Assembly (NCBI GenBank): GCA_025766275.1
Contig: JAFKAC010000033.1
Location: forward strand, 62,001 to 126,000
Length of the DNA stretch: 64,000 nucleotides
Direction: 5' to 3'
Source: Lactarius indigo
Taxonomy: Eukaryota; Basidiomycota; Agaricomycetes; Russulales; Russulaceae
Below the pieces are notes generated by a model. It did no database searches and had not been told where the DNA came from. It saw only the letters and a program-made list of their open reading frames with translations. A program made the translations under genes and the position numbers. Shown piece by piece: positions 9,868 through 21,054 of the stretch (within the stretch, counting starts at the first letter, position 1; each line of letters starts with the position of its first letter).

Positions 9868-11840
9868 TGTGTGCTAGGTTGTTTGAGGCTCAAAGAAATA
9901 TGGAATGATATGGAGAAGACAACACTGCCTTCCTGGTGCTCTCCTGCACCACTGCAGATTGGAGACAAAGGTCAAGGGAAAATTTCCACAGATGGATGGC
10001 ATGTGTTCTGCACTGTGCATCTCATCGTGACTTTAGGTCAACTCTGGGGGTCCCAGCCTGCCGATAGCCATGAGAGACAACTATTTGCGAACTTCTGTGA
10101 TCTTATCACAGCAACAAAGATTGCTGCTGGAAGGTCTGTGACTATGGTGATGAACAGCAAAGACAGACCTGTACTCACAGTGACAAGGGAGACTGTGGTG
10201 AGATACAAGTGGCAGCTGGATAGCAGCAGAGGAAGGTCTTAGCAGGTGAAGCAAGATAGTGTCTGGCACACAGCAGTGAGAGAACTGATGATGGTATTAC
10301 AGTGGAGAGAACATACCTGGCACACAGCAGTGAGAGAACTGATGTGGACCAGGAGCGTACAAACACTACTACTTATACTGTTCAGAGGTGTGACACTAGT
10401 ACAAGGGTGGTAACGTAGAGTCACAGAATACAAGGAACATTGTTCTACATACAGGACAAAAGGAGTGTATCAAAAGAGAACAAGGTGACTAGAACAAAGG
10501 GAGTCCAGACAAAGATGATATCATAGTGACATCACAGTAAAGATAAGAACTAAAGGAGAACAAAGGACAGAGTACAATGAAGTGTCCGGAGTATTCTACA
10601 TGATGTCATAGTACATGATGTCATACATGACGCAATGATTAGCGCTAGATTGTACAGATCAAATGTAAGTAATCTACAAGTCCAATTAATCTAATCTAAA
10701 GCAGTCCATGCTGCAAGTCCAGTCCATACAAGCTGCTAAGTGTGCAGGGGTCACTTATCAACATATGGCCCATGTTGAAGAGTTTTGCAACCTCATGCTG
10801 AAATATCTGAGTGGACTTGACAAGCTTTTCCCTGGGACCTGGCTAGTCCTGTATCACCACATTGCTGTCCATATGACAGAACTTTTATCTCATTTTGGCC
10901 CAACTACAGCATGGTGCTGCTGGGTATTTGAGTGATATAATCACATGCTCCAGAACATAGAAACAAATGGAAGATTTGGTACATTATATTCACTGGAACC
11001 CCCACCATGAGACGGTGAGCCTTCACATACAATGGACAGGTGAACTCAAGAAAACATTGTTTGAATGCATGCGTATGATGCAGAAGCTCAAGAGTCTTAT
11101 TTCCTTGTGTACATGCCTTGAACACCGCATAGAACCATTTGCCCACCAACTAGTCAACTTCCTTAACCCCTCAGTCAGAGGAACACTCACTGAGAATTTA
11201 GTGTCCTTGGACAAGCAGCAGGGAGCCTTAAATGGGGAGGAATGCTGGCTTGAGGTAGGTGTCATGAAACACCTGGAGGAGCACCTAATCTGCATTGGGG
11301 AGGGGCCACAGGTAAGTCAGTTCATAGGCCCAAGTCAAAGCAGCACAACACACGCAAGAGCAATGCAATACAACAAGTTTATCTATCACGGCACTATATT
11401 CAGCCCGTCAACTTTCTCAATTCAGGACAGTTATGTAGTCATTGGAACAGGGGTTCCTGAAGACTGGCATGCAGGGAAAATCAACCAGATATTCACACAT
11501 TCTGTTCTGTGACCATCAGATGTCTACTTTGTGATCCAGAAGTTCAAAGAATTATCACCCCAAGAAGCATCACACGACCCATACTGTCAGTACCCTTTAG
11601 TAGGAGGCCACCTCTACCACCCCAAACTCAAGGAGGAACTCAAGATTGTGATGTCGCAAGAGATTGTTGCTCATTTTGCTTATACCCCACTTAAAGAGGA
11701 GGACTTTGGCTTTCTGTGCTTCCACACACTGCCCTTGGATAAGGTACCACCTTCAAGTTCATTGTCCCATATGATTAACTGTCAACTGAATGTTCCATTA
11801 GAATTAAGTGGTAGTATTACATGATCATTATTGGGGACAG
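9868..11840 (+). pseudogene. Tnp2-type DNA transposase remnant, C-terminal half
   Basis: Readable pieces resemble the C-terminal half of Tnp2/CACTA-like transposases common in Agaricomycetes. They are IWNDMEKTTLPSWCSPAP, then KISTDGWHVFCTVHLIVTLGQLWG and FANFCDLITATKIAAGRS before the solo LTR. After it come VLYHHIAVHMTELLSHFGPT, YNHMLQNIETNGRFG, and a tail ending HFAYTPLKEEDFGFLCFHTLPLDKV. The frame is the same on both sides of the LTR at 10148-10763. Several stops and at least one shift (near 10960) make it a pseudogene. Family assignment is from remembered motif pattern, not a search. Confidence 0.65.
10148..10763 (-). repeat. Solo LTR, copia-1 family
   Basis: 616 bp, TGATGAACAGC...TTATCAACA, flanked by TATGG on both sides (10143-10147, 10764-10768). 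The target duplication is intact, so this is a genuine insertion reduced to one LTR. It sits in the transposase remnant. It has the intron-like segment with a GTATGT start (10316-10263). Confidence 0.93.
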
Positions 11841-13274
11841 GAAACCGCAAGAGTGGCAGATGATAAAGAGTGACTTAGATGCACCAGTTTGGGGGCAGCA
11901 CTGCATATGGAAATGCAGATGATTGGTGACCCCTCCCTTCCATATGTGCAGTTTTCCTATGATGTATCTGTTTTTGATTCAAAAACAGAAAATGACTCCC
12001 AATTTTTCTAATGAAAAAAAAATAACTCTGGTTTTGTTTTCTCATCCATTTGAGTCCCAGTGCATCTTCAGTTGCCAGTGGGGTACGTACATAACCCTAT
12101 GTAGCACCTTCCCATATTGTTCTTCTTAGTCTGGCCATTCCTCTGATCCTGTATGTACATCTGACTGTGCAATATTACTCTGTGCTTATTATCCAAGCTG
12201 TGGCCATGCAACAACCATTTTGACCAAGATTTCAACTAAGACTACTAAGACCCAGGTTCGTTGCAGTCCTCCTACTTGGTCCTTTTCCCACCTTCAAAAA
12301 CCAAGCCCGTGTTTGTGTGTGACAGCATGTGACAGTTAAGAGGTACAACTTATAAGGTACACTTGTCAACACATATCAACTTAACTAGAGGGGTAAATCA
12401 GGAGTCTGTTTTGATAGTTAAGGATTTACACTATACCATTGGTGGTGATAATATTGTACCTGTGTGTGTGAGCTTAGAGTTGCTCCAGAGGGGGGGGGTG
12501 GTAAAACGAGACCAACGCAGCTGAAGTGACAAAGCCAATCCGAGATACTAGCTTGGATAGTGGATACTAAAGATGAATGAAAATGCATGATTCTGGGCTA
12601 AGCAACAATCAAGCTAGTTTTTCACCCCCTCATGTTCAAAGCCAAACTGCTCCCTGCCAAACCTCTTCCAGCGTCTTTTGTGGGGGTTCCAGCATAGGAA
12701 ATAGATAAACTGGCAAGGTCATCGTGCTCCAAGGAATTGATAATGGAAGTGGCATCGTGTGGAACTCCCTCATTTTCATGATTGGTCTCAGGCACTGTTG
12801 CTGAGCCTAGGCCTTGGTTTGAAAATGAGCCCCATTCCTGCATTGTGCATATGAACATGTAGATGCAATGATGCCAATCCAAGTGTAAGACTGGCATGTG
12901 CAAGTAGTGTTTGGAGTGATAACTCAGATGCGCATTGGCTATTGTCAAGAAGATGGGGACTTGGACTCAGAGGACAAATGTGGCAAGGAAGCTGATTGTA
13001 AGTAATATGAATATTGAATATTTGAGGCTATTAGGATGCAGCGACGTGGACAAAGAGACAATGTTGGCAGGTGTGGCAGCGATAAGGGGTAGCTAATGAG
13101 GGGTGGGAGATTCATTGAGGTGGACAGGTGCGCGTGCTCTCAAGCAAAGGAATCAGAATGTTGACTGACAATTTCTCGAGCGGTGGTGATGGGAATGGTG
13201 AGCTGTCCAATGTGACTTCAGGCAGGGGTGATGAGGCTGCAGTGTTGATGAATCTGAAAAACTGAGACGGTTGG
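11841..13274. other. Non-coding or unrecognised spacer
   Basis: No convincing gene. A G-run lies near 12490. A minus-strand open stretch (12948-12622) has no recognisable motif. The right end supplies the target (GTTGG, 13270-13274) of element C. Confidence 0.5.
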
Positions 13275-13770
13275 TGTTACGGTACGGACTTACACGCGAT
13301 TCATGACCAGTTATGACTACGGTCCAGTATTGATATTAGTCATGGACTCTTACATCATATCAGTCAGCATAGTAGTTCGCATGTGATTGTGACTCATGTA
13401 TGACTCATTCCTAGGATAGCTGTACTAGGGTTCGAGCTAGTTACGCTATTGGTCTCTTATTATTCTAGTGGCACTTTAAAGCCCGCACATATCTGTATAA
13501 GTAGTCACTTTGGAAGACCAAGAGTCCCCATCTTGGTCTTCTTCAATCCACCATCTTGACTCGCCTTTGTCTTGCCTTAGTCTTTGACTAAGAGTACTTC
13601 TGCTTTCGTCCACCAAAGGGCAACACTTCTTACCTTTTGCTGCAGCATGTGCCTATGAGCCCCTGTTCAGCTTGCGTTGGGTTGACACGTGGTCCCCATT
13701 CACCTTGGTTTCGCTAAGTTGATTACACCTTCTTAAGTCCAAGTCGGACTGACGCCGGTGGAGTGTAACA
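13275..13770 (+). repeat. Element C 5' LTR
   Basis: 496 bp. TATAAG at 13496-13501. The predicted transcript start is ATCTTGGTCTT (13530-13540), 34 bases downstream, and it forms the right arm of a palindrome 13513-13541. About 22 differences from the 3' LTR by eye, about 18 at CpG sites. Confidence 0.95.
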
Positions 13771-13783
13771 TTAAGACCAAGAT
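13771..13783 (+). promoter_or_regulatory. Element C self-complementary primer-binding site
   Basis: TTAAGACCAAGAT abuts the LTR. AAGACCAAGAT (13773-13783) is the perfect 11-nt complement of ATCTTGGTCTT at 13530-13540, the predicted RNA 5' end. Element B has the same pair. Confidence 0.75.
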
Positions 13784-13817
13784 CCTCATCGTGGTGTACT
13801 CAACCAGAGACCAGTGG

Positions 13818-15752
13818 ATGTCCTTCTGTCCCTATCACATTGAACGACAAGGAGATCGCAACGTACCAACACGATTCTTGGGAGCAGCCCAGTGGAGAGA
13901 ACGAGGAGAGGACACCAGGTACTTTGTAGAATTTAACGGTCCTAACCATTTCCGACCCGTTGAGTTCAATTTCGAACACCTCTGTTGGACTGAGATTACT
14001 TGGAACCCCATAGACTGTCGCTGGGATATTGTACGACCAGCAGGAAAAAATTACAACTGCGATATTGACGTGCGAGAACTCAATAGCTGTGCAGACTATG
14101 GTCCCATTGATGGACAAGCACACAAACATACAGACGAAGGAATTAGTGGAGAAGAAGCCTCCAACAGTCAACAATCACCAAGCAGAGGAACCACACCAGC
14201 AGAAGACGCCAGCCTAGGAGCCATCGGCAATCACATTATACAACAAACTGAGTCTCTTACTATCCACCAAACTGAACCAGAAGTGATTCACATCCACAGC
14301 CCAGCAGTCATGATGGCCACTACCACTATAACACGAGAAGACGTGCAATTAGCCACTGATGCCATAGAACAGCTGGCTCGTGAAGAACAACAGCGCATCA
14401 CAGAAGAGGTGCAGGCCATATTGGCTCCCATCAACCCACACACCGGACATCGCATGACGGACAACGATGTGGCTATCCATCAAGCCATTGGACCAGATGT
14501 AGCCTACCCCCCCAGTGGAGGAGGCAGACCCCCTGGAGATCTACCAGGAGGGGGACCGCCACCACGAGGACACAGATTCAGAGGATTCCCTGGGGGATTC
14601 CCCAGCGGACCACCAGGAGGAGGGCATCCAGGAGGAGGATTACCAGGTGCAGGTCCTATTATTCCCCCTCCAAGTAACAAATTAGCTGGCGAAGAACCAA
14701 CAGTATTCGATGGAGAACATGCCAAAGTGGAAGCATTCCTCACACAATGGCACATCTATTGGGGTATGAACGCAGATGAAGGCATAATGGCCACACCATA
14801 TTGATGTGCCCTACTCTTTCTATCCTACATCAAGGGTGTTAACGTCAGTGAATGGGTGCTGGCAATGCTTACCTGGCTTAACAGCCAGATACAAGCTGGC
14901 ATACCCCGCACCAGTGAAGGGTTATGGAACGAAGTCACGCACAGCTTCATGCAGCACTTCCGAAACACAATGGAACAAGAACAAGCTCAATACGAGCTCA
15001 AGAAGGGCGTCAGAATGATTGGGGGCAATCTAGATGAGTATTGCACACAATTTGAACAGTTAATATGCCGTGCCCAGTACAGGCTCGACAATCCACAAAC
15101 ATTAGATCTATTTGCAAGTGGATTACCAAAAGACCTGTATGAGAAGGTCTATACCCTCAACAACCCTCGCAACTATCGTGAATGGAAAGAAGCAGCCACT
15201 ACCCACCAACAACAATATCTCCACCTCAAAGCGGTGTTAAACAAAGGAGTCCCTCCAGGGCAAGGACAAGGATGACCACGTCAACAATGACAATGGCAGG
15301 GACCGCCGAGAAGTTCCTGGCAACCAAGAAATCTGCCTCGAGACCCAAATGCAATGGACACCTCCACAGATCGAATTTGAGGGCAACTCACAGGAGCTGA
15401 AGATATACTTACTCCTCGTCCCCCATATTGACCCAGAGGAGGATTCCTACAGAGAGGAGGGGGACATAACAATCAAAGGCCAGTCACTTGTTATAATTGT
15501 GGAAAGGACGGACACATGGCCTGTGATTGTAGACAACTGTGAGGAGGATATCAACCCCAGACATCAACCAGTCGGTATATCGACACCGACTACCACCAAC
15601 AAGAACCGGAAGTTGCTACCAGGGCAGTTCAAGAAGTACCCCCTCAACAGCGTGCCAACAATTGGCTTAACGGAGTAGCCGGAGAATCAGACGATGTAAA
15701 AGACATTATCCTCCAACAATTGTGGAAAAAGGAGGGTTTTCAGGGTGCCTGA
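13818..15752 (+). pseudogene. Element C gag
   Basis: First in-frame ATG at 13818 (MSFCPYHIERQ). Order: a conserved N-terminal domain (FRPVEFNFEHLCWTEITWNP), a charged linker, a Gly/Pro-rich tract (about 14510-14680), a capsid-like domain (FLTQWHIYWGMN to WKEAATTHQQQYLHLK, 14740-15220), and a CCHC zinc knuckle CYNCGKDGHMACDC (15489-15530). Gag ends with TGA at 15750-15752. The frame is interrupted by in-frame TGA at 14802 and 15273, both where homologous element B or context implies CGA (Arg), and by a few others. Gag should assemble the particle and package RNA. Confidence 0.88.
15734..15740 (+). promoter_or_regulatory. Candidate -1 frameshift heptamer GGGTTTT
   Basis: In the gag frame it reads G GGT TTT, 9 bases before the gag stop. 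The -1 frame downstream is open and continues as CLNPSAW and then protease. GGGUUUU is a canonical X XXY YYZ site (used by barley yellow dwarf virus). Confidence 0.7.
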
Positions 15753-18700
15753 ACCCATCGGCCTGGGTGAGGGCAGTTAATTGTAACAGTGTAATCATGA
15801 CTCGCTACTGTTCTATGAGAGTTCCAGTATCGATTCGCACCAGTTACACAATGGCCGACATACGCGCATTAGTCAACAGTGGAGCAACCCACTGTTTCAT
15901 GAGGCCATCCTTCGTAAAAAGGATGGGACTTGGGACCAAACAGCTTGACGTCCCAAAGAAGATATGGAATATTGACAACACAGAGAATAAGTCGGGGCAT
16001 ATCACTCATTATACCGATGTAGATGTCCAGACTAAAGGAATTCACAAGGAAATATGATTTCTCATCACGGACATTGGCAATGAAGATATTGTATTAGGAT
16101 ACCCCTGGCTTGCCATATACGACCCACATATCAAATGGTCACAAGCTGCCATCCATGAAGACATGCTTCCTATTGTAATCCGATCAACGAACCCCTACAT
16201 CAAAACAACAACAGTAGTCACAACAACCACTGTCCAGGATGATGAATACGAGATAGTACACTCTTGCGTCATCACTGACGAACAACAACAACAATTTGAG
16301 GAAGGATGTCGGATTAGAGCAACAGCTACCGACCTCGCTATTGCCACCCAACAATACATCACTAAAGCTGAGTTACCTCCCGAATGTTGAGAGTTTGAAC
16401 ACCTCTTCAGTGAAGAAGCGTCAGACAGGTTCCCGCCCAGCAGGCCCTGGGATCATGCTATTGAATTCAAACCAGGAATGGCAGATGCAATTGATTGCAA
16501 GATATACCCCATGACCCAAGAGGAAGACAAAAAGTTACACAAATGGATTGATGAACAACTGATGAAGGGTTATATATGACCCTCTAAATCGCCCTATGCC
16601 TCATCCTTCTTCTTTATCAAGAAGAAGGACAGAAAGCTGCAACCTGTCCAAGACTACCGAAAGATCAATGCAGTCACCATCTGCAATCAATACCCACTTC
16701 CTCTTATATCTGACCTCATTACTGATCTTAGCAACACCCATATCTACACTAAACTTGACGTCAGATGGGGGTATAACAACGTACATATCAAAGAGGGCGA
16801 CGAGGAAAAAGCTGCATTCAAGACGCGATATGGCCTATTCGAACCAACGGTGATGTTTTTCGGCCTAACCAACTCTCCGGCGACATTCCAGACCATGATG
16901 AATTTCATCTTTAGGGATGTCATTGCCAAACATGAAAAACAAGGGACCGTTATCAGGGTCTATATGGATGACATTGGCATCGCTACAGGACTTAACCATT
17001 CACTGAAAGAACACGTCGACGCAGTCAGAGACGTACTCCGTGTCTCCGCAGAACACAACTTGTATTACAAACTCGAGAAATGCCTCTTCCACTCCCCATG
17101 CATGGATTACCTGGGGGTAATCCTTGAAAAGGGGGTGACATGCATGGACCCCGTCAAAATTTCTGGCATTAAAGACTGGCCTACACCAACCAAGGTTAAG
17201 GACATCCACTCTTTTCTTGGTTTTTGCAATTTTTACCGTCCTTTTATACAAGGCTTCGCAACCAAAGCACAACCTCTCAACAAACTCACACACAAAGATA
17301 CTGAATGGCACTGGGGAACCGAAGAAGAGAAGGCATTCCAAGACCTTAAAACCCTCGTCACCAGCGAGCCTGTTCTTGCACACCCAGACCTCACTCAACA
17401 ATTTGAGTTAGCGGTTGACGCATCAGGTTTCACAACAGGAGCAGTTCTCCTTCAGCATAAAGCAGACAGTAAACGACACCCCATTGGCTATTACTCGTCC
17501 ACCCTCAATGAGGCCAAACAAAATTACAACATTTACGATCTTGAACTCCTAGCAATTGTCAAAGCCTTCTGCCATTGGAGACCCCTCTTAGTGGGCTCCC
17601 CCCACAAGATCAAAGTATTCTCCGATCATCTTAATTTACAATACTGGAAATCTCTGCAGAAGATTAGCAGGGGTGTAGCCAGGGAAGTACTCGAACTCTC
17701 GGAATATGACTTCGAGATTCATCACATTAAGGGAACCTCCAATGGATGTGCTGATGCACTATCACAAAGACCAGACTACAATCAAGGAGAAAACGACAAC
17801 GAAGGAATAACAGTACTGCCAGAAAATGTCTTTGCACACGCCACCATGCTGGAAGAACCGCAACACCCACACTGGAGACCCGAGATCCTACCAGTGGAAA
17901 TGACTCCAGAACACCCCATTTATGAACAAGACATAGCTAAGTTGAAACCTTGGGTCGACACTCACAAACTAAAAGACATCGAAGGAACATGGTATAAGGA
18001 AGGGCGCCGAGTGGTCACTGGCGGCATCCATGACAAACACACCATTATTGCTGCTCATCACAACTCCCCTGTCTATGGTCACCCTGGTATCAAACGTACT
18101 CTCCAACTTACTGAGCGACATTACTGGTGGCTGCAAATGAAAAATGACGTTATGGACTATGTCAAAGGCTGTGCAGAGTGCCAGCAACACAAAGTCAACC
18201 TTTGCCCCATCAGAGCGCCTCTGCAACCCATTTATCCCAAACTGGAAGCCCTGCCATTTGAGACCATCGCAGTGGACTTTATTACTAAACTCCCTGTCTC
18301 TTGTGGTTACAACTCCATTCTAACAGTGACAGACCATGACTGCACCAAAGCCGCTGTCTTCATCCCCTGCAACGAGGAAATAACTGCCAAAGGGACAGCC
18401 GCCCTGTACATATCTCACGTTTTCCCATGATTTGGACTCCCCTCGCATGTTATCAGCGATCGAGATCCCCGCTTTGCATCCAAGTTCATGCGAGAGATAT
18501 GCAAAATCCTTGGCATCAGCCAAAATATCTCGACTGCTTATCACCCCAGAACCGATGGCCAATCAGAACAAACAAATCAGTGGCTAGAACAATACCTCTG
18601 CTTCTGGGTAAATGAATGACAAGACGACTGGGTTCGTTACCTACCTATGGCTGAATTCACGCATAACAACTGGCCTAACAAAACCATGCGAGAGTCCCCA

Positions 18701-19311
18701 TTTTTCCTCTTATCAGGGTTCAATCCCCGCGCTGATTGGACCAACAGACCCTCCCCCATTCCGCAAGTATCTCTGAGACTAGACCAATTCAAGCAAGCGT
18801 GACAGCGTGCATTCTCATGCATGCTCAGGGTGCAGAAGTCATGGGTCAAGCACAAAGATACACCCAAGTTCAAGGAAGGAGACCTCGTGTGGCTCGAAGG
18901 ATGCCACCTACGTACACATCAACCAACCGCAAAACTAGCTGCCAAGCAACATGGACCATTTAAGGTCACCCAGGTGATGTCCCCTGTCAATTATCGTCTC
19001 AAACTTCCCACACAGTGGTGCATCCATGATGTCTTCCACATAGATCTTCTCACACCTTATCATGAGACACCCACGCATGGACCAAATTATCAGTGCCCAC
19101 CACCTGATTTGGTTGATAATGAAGAAGAATACGAAGTCGAGAAGATTCTAGACTCTCGGCAATTTGGCAGAAGACGTTGACTCCAATACCTCGTGAAATG
19201 GAAGGGTACCTGGACTCTGACAATCAGTGGGTAGATAAGGATGACATATTTGCCGATGAAGCTGTTCGGGAGTTCAAACATTCCAACCCCGACAGGGAAA
19301 CGCATATAAGG
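15741..19311 (+). pseudogene. Element C pro-pol: protease, RT, RNase H, integrase, chromodomain
   Basis: Frame -1 to gag. Protease: VNSGATHCF at about 15872, with Asn replacing the catalytic Asp (codon AAC 15875-15877). RT from about 16400: [24 protein letters not shown] at 16961-16972. The longest uninterrupted piece is 16850-18430: RT, RNase H (DASGFTTGAVLL), the HHCC zinc-binding region (GHPGIKRTL, CAECQQHK) and the start of the integrase core. After TGA at 18428 come VISDRDPRF, DGQSEQTNQWLEQYL, the GPF-like FKVTQVMSPVNYRL, and a chromodomain (YEVEKILDSRQF...LQYLVKWKG) from about 19130. In-frame TGAs at 16577, 18428, 18617 and 19178 fit CGA to TGA. A one-base shift near 19205 breaks the chromodomain. 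Confidence 0.92.
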
Positions 19312-20526
19312 ATGACCTCTCGTCGTGATAAGTCCCCATCACTCACTCGTCCCATGTCCTCTACTCGACGCAATGACCAGCTCACACTCCTCTCCACCCT
19401 CATCAATGACTCCTCTGCCACGCTTGTTGACTCCAACCCCTCCAACAACACCACAGCCATTAGAGCTGCAGCTGGAGGCCGTACCTCTGTGCAGCATGAG
19501 GAAGACAGCCCTATCACTAGTGACAAACTGCACCAGACACTGCAACGATTCCCTATGCCCATACAGGGAACTATCAACAACGATCCAGCAACAAATCAAC
19601 CAGTACCTCCGCCAAGGTATGCCCTCACAAACCCCAACACCAGTGAGCCCGAAACCTTCATCACCAAAGACAAGTTGTTTCGGCTTCAAGCAGCTGTCTC
19701 ATGCGGTGAAACCGCTGAATGCCATGCAGAAGTAAGAGCAAGAATGGAAGGAGACGGCGGCGCAGTGGCAGCAGGAGCAACTGCATATTGCCGCTTGCCG
19801 ACACAAGATGTGACAGGAGAGGAAGGAGTACTGGACAAAGTTGAGGATGAAGATGAGCTTAGAGACCATTACCCAATTAGGCATGCATTCCTCACACATG
19901 AATTCTACGCTGAAGATCCAGCTGCCACTCCCTTCCTCATTGACACAGGGGGGAACCCTCTACACCGAGGACGAGTCGCAGTGGCACAAGCGGCTCATTA
20001 TACACCAATGGGCGAGTGAGACCCAGCAACCCGGTCCGTCATCCCTGAAGGGTTCTGGATCAATAGAGGACCTGATTACATTCCATTCCCAATCAAACTC
20101 CCCAATGGACCGACGGTACAAGCATCCCATGTGCAGGTTATCAGAGGAGGAGACCCCTTCATACTTGGACTAGTTCCAGGATCGGGGTTCCTTTACAGTA
20201 AACCTCTCTACACTATGCCCCATCTCCCGGGCAACAACCAGGCCTTCATCCCTTACGAGGAGCATTGTATGCTCCGCAACCGACATCCTACTGACCTCTT
20301 ATTGATGCGCATGGGGGATGTCACCCTCATTCAAGAGCTGCATCGATTCAGGCAGCTTGCCTTTGCCGAGGATCAGTTGGAGAAGAGGATTCAAAAGCAG
20401 CAGGAGGAGAAGTATATGGTGACAGAAGACAAGAAGGACAGTCTTTATCGTCTCGAAAGGGCTAACATACTGGCACGAATGGAGGATGAAGCAGAGCAAA
20501 TGAGGCAAGAATCGAAGGCAGATTAG
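19312..20526 (+). pseudogene. Element C ORF3, unknown accessory protein after the chromodomain
   Basis: About 404 codons between the chromodomain and the polypurine tract, beginning near MTSRRDK and ending QESKAD. One in-frame TGA at 20017. Not a known retroelement domain to me. Homologous to ORF3 of element B: shared blocks include YP.RH.FL, RGRV, VIPEGF..NR.P.YI, ASHVQ.I.GGDP.ILG..PGS...Y.KPLY, and a C-terminal charged, coiled-coil-like segment with LYRLERANILARMEDE. In C the frame is continuous with the repaired chromodomain frame, so a Pol-ORF3 fusion is possible. I see no signal peptide or membrane segment, so it does not look like an envelope gene. Confidence 0.75.
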
Positions 20527-20558
20527 TGAGGTGGGCCTCACTCCTGAAAAGGGGGTGA

Positions 20559-21054
20559 TGTTACAGTATGGACTTACATGCAATTCATGACTGGTTATGA
20601 CTACGGTCCAGTATTGATATTAGTCATGGACTCTTACATCATATCAGTCAGCATAGTAGTTCGCATGTGATTGTGACTCATGTATGACTCATTCCTAGGA
20701 TAGCTGTACTAGGGTTCGAGCTAGTTATGCTATTGGTCTCTTGTTATTCTAGTGGCGCTTTAAAGCCCGCACATATCTGTATAAGTAGTCGCTTTGGAAG
20801 ACCAAGAGTCCCCATCTTGGTCTTCTTCAATCCACCATCTTGACTCACCTTTGTCTTGCCTTGGTCTTTGACTAAGAGTACTTCTGCTTTCATCCACCAA
20901 AGGGCAACACTTCTTACCTTTTGCTGCAGCGTGTGCCTATGAGCCCCTGTTCAGCTTGTGTTGGGTTGACACGTGGTCCCAATTCACCTTTGTTTCGCTA
21001 AGTCGATTACACCTTCTTAAGTCCAAGTTGGACTGACACTGGTGGAGCGTAACA
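20559..21054 (+). repeat. Element C 3' LTR
   Basis: 496 bp, ending GCGTAACA. Preceded by the purine tract GAAAAGGGGGTGA and followed by the target copy GTTGG. Confidence 0.95.

Larger units (their letters stand above)
13275..21054 (+). mobile_element. Full-length chromodomain Ty3/gypsy retrotransposon, element C
   Basis: 7,780 bp with 496-bp LTRs (13275-13770, 20559-21054), TGTTAC...GTAACA ends and the 5-bp target duplication GTTGG (13270-13274, 21055-21059). Gene order is gag, -1 shift, protease, RT, RNase H, integrase, chromodomain, ORF3, polypurine tract (GAAAAGGGGGTGA, 20546-20558), LTR. All domains are present but point-mutated, mostly by CpG transitions. Confidence 0.95.

Noticed and set aside
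13431..13450. GGGTTCGAGCTAG in the C LTRs as a tRNA B box
   Set aside because: No A box, cloverleaf or terminator in register; the element has a TATA box downstream.
19590..19860. A second reading frame in ORF3 of B and C, each containing an AA.WQ.EQL segment, suggesting overlapping genes
   Set aside because: The +1 frame has stops in both elements, while the main frame gives better flanking conservation (YP.RH.FL, RGRV) and equal overall length. Shared DNA homology makes all frames look similar.
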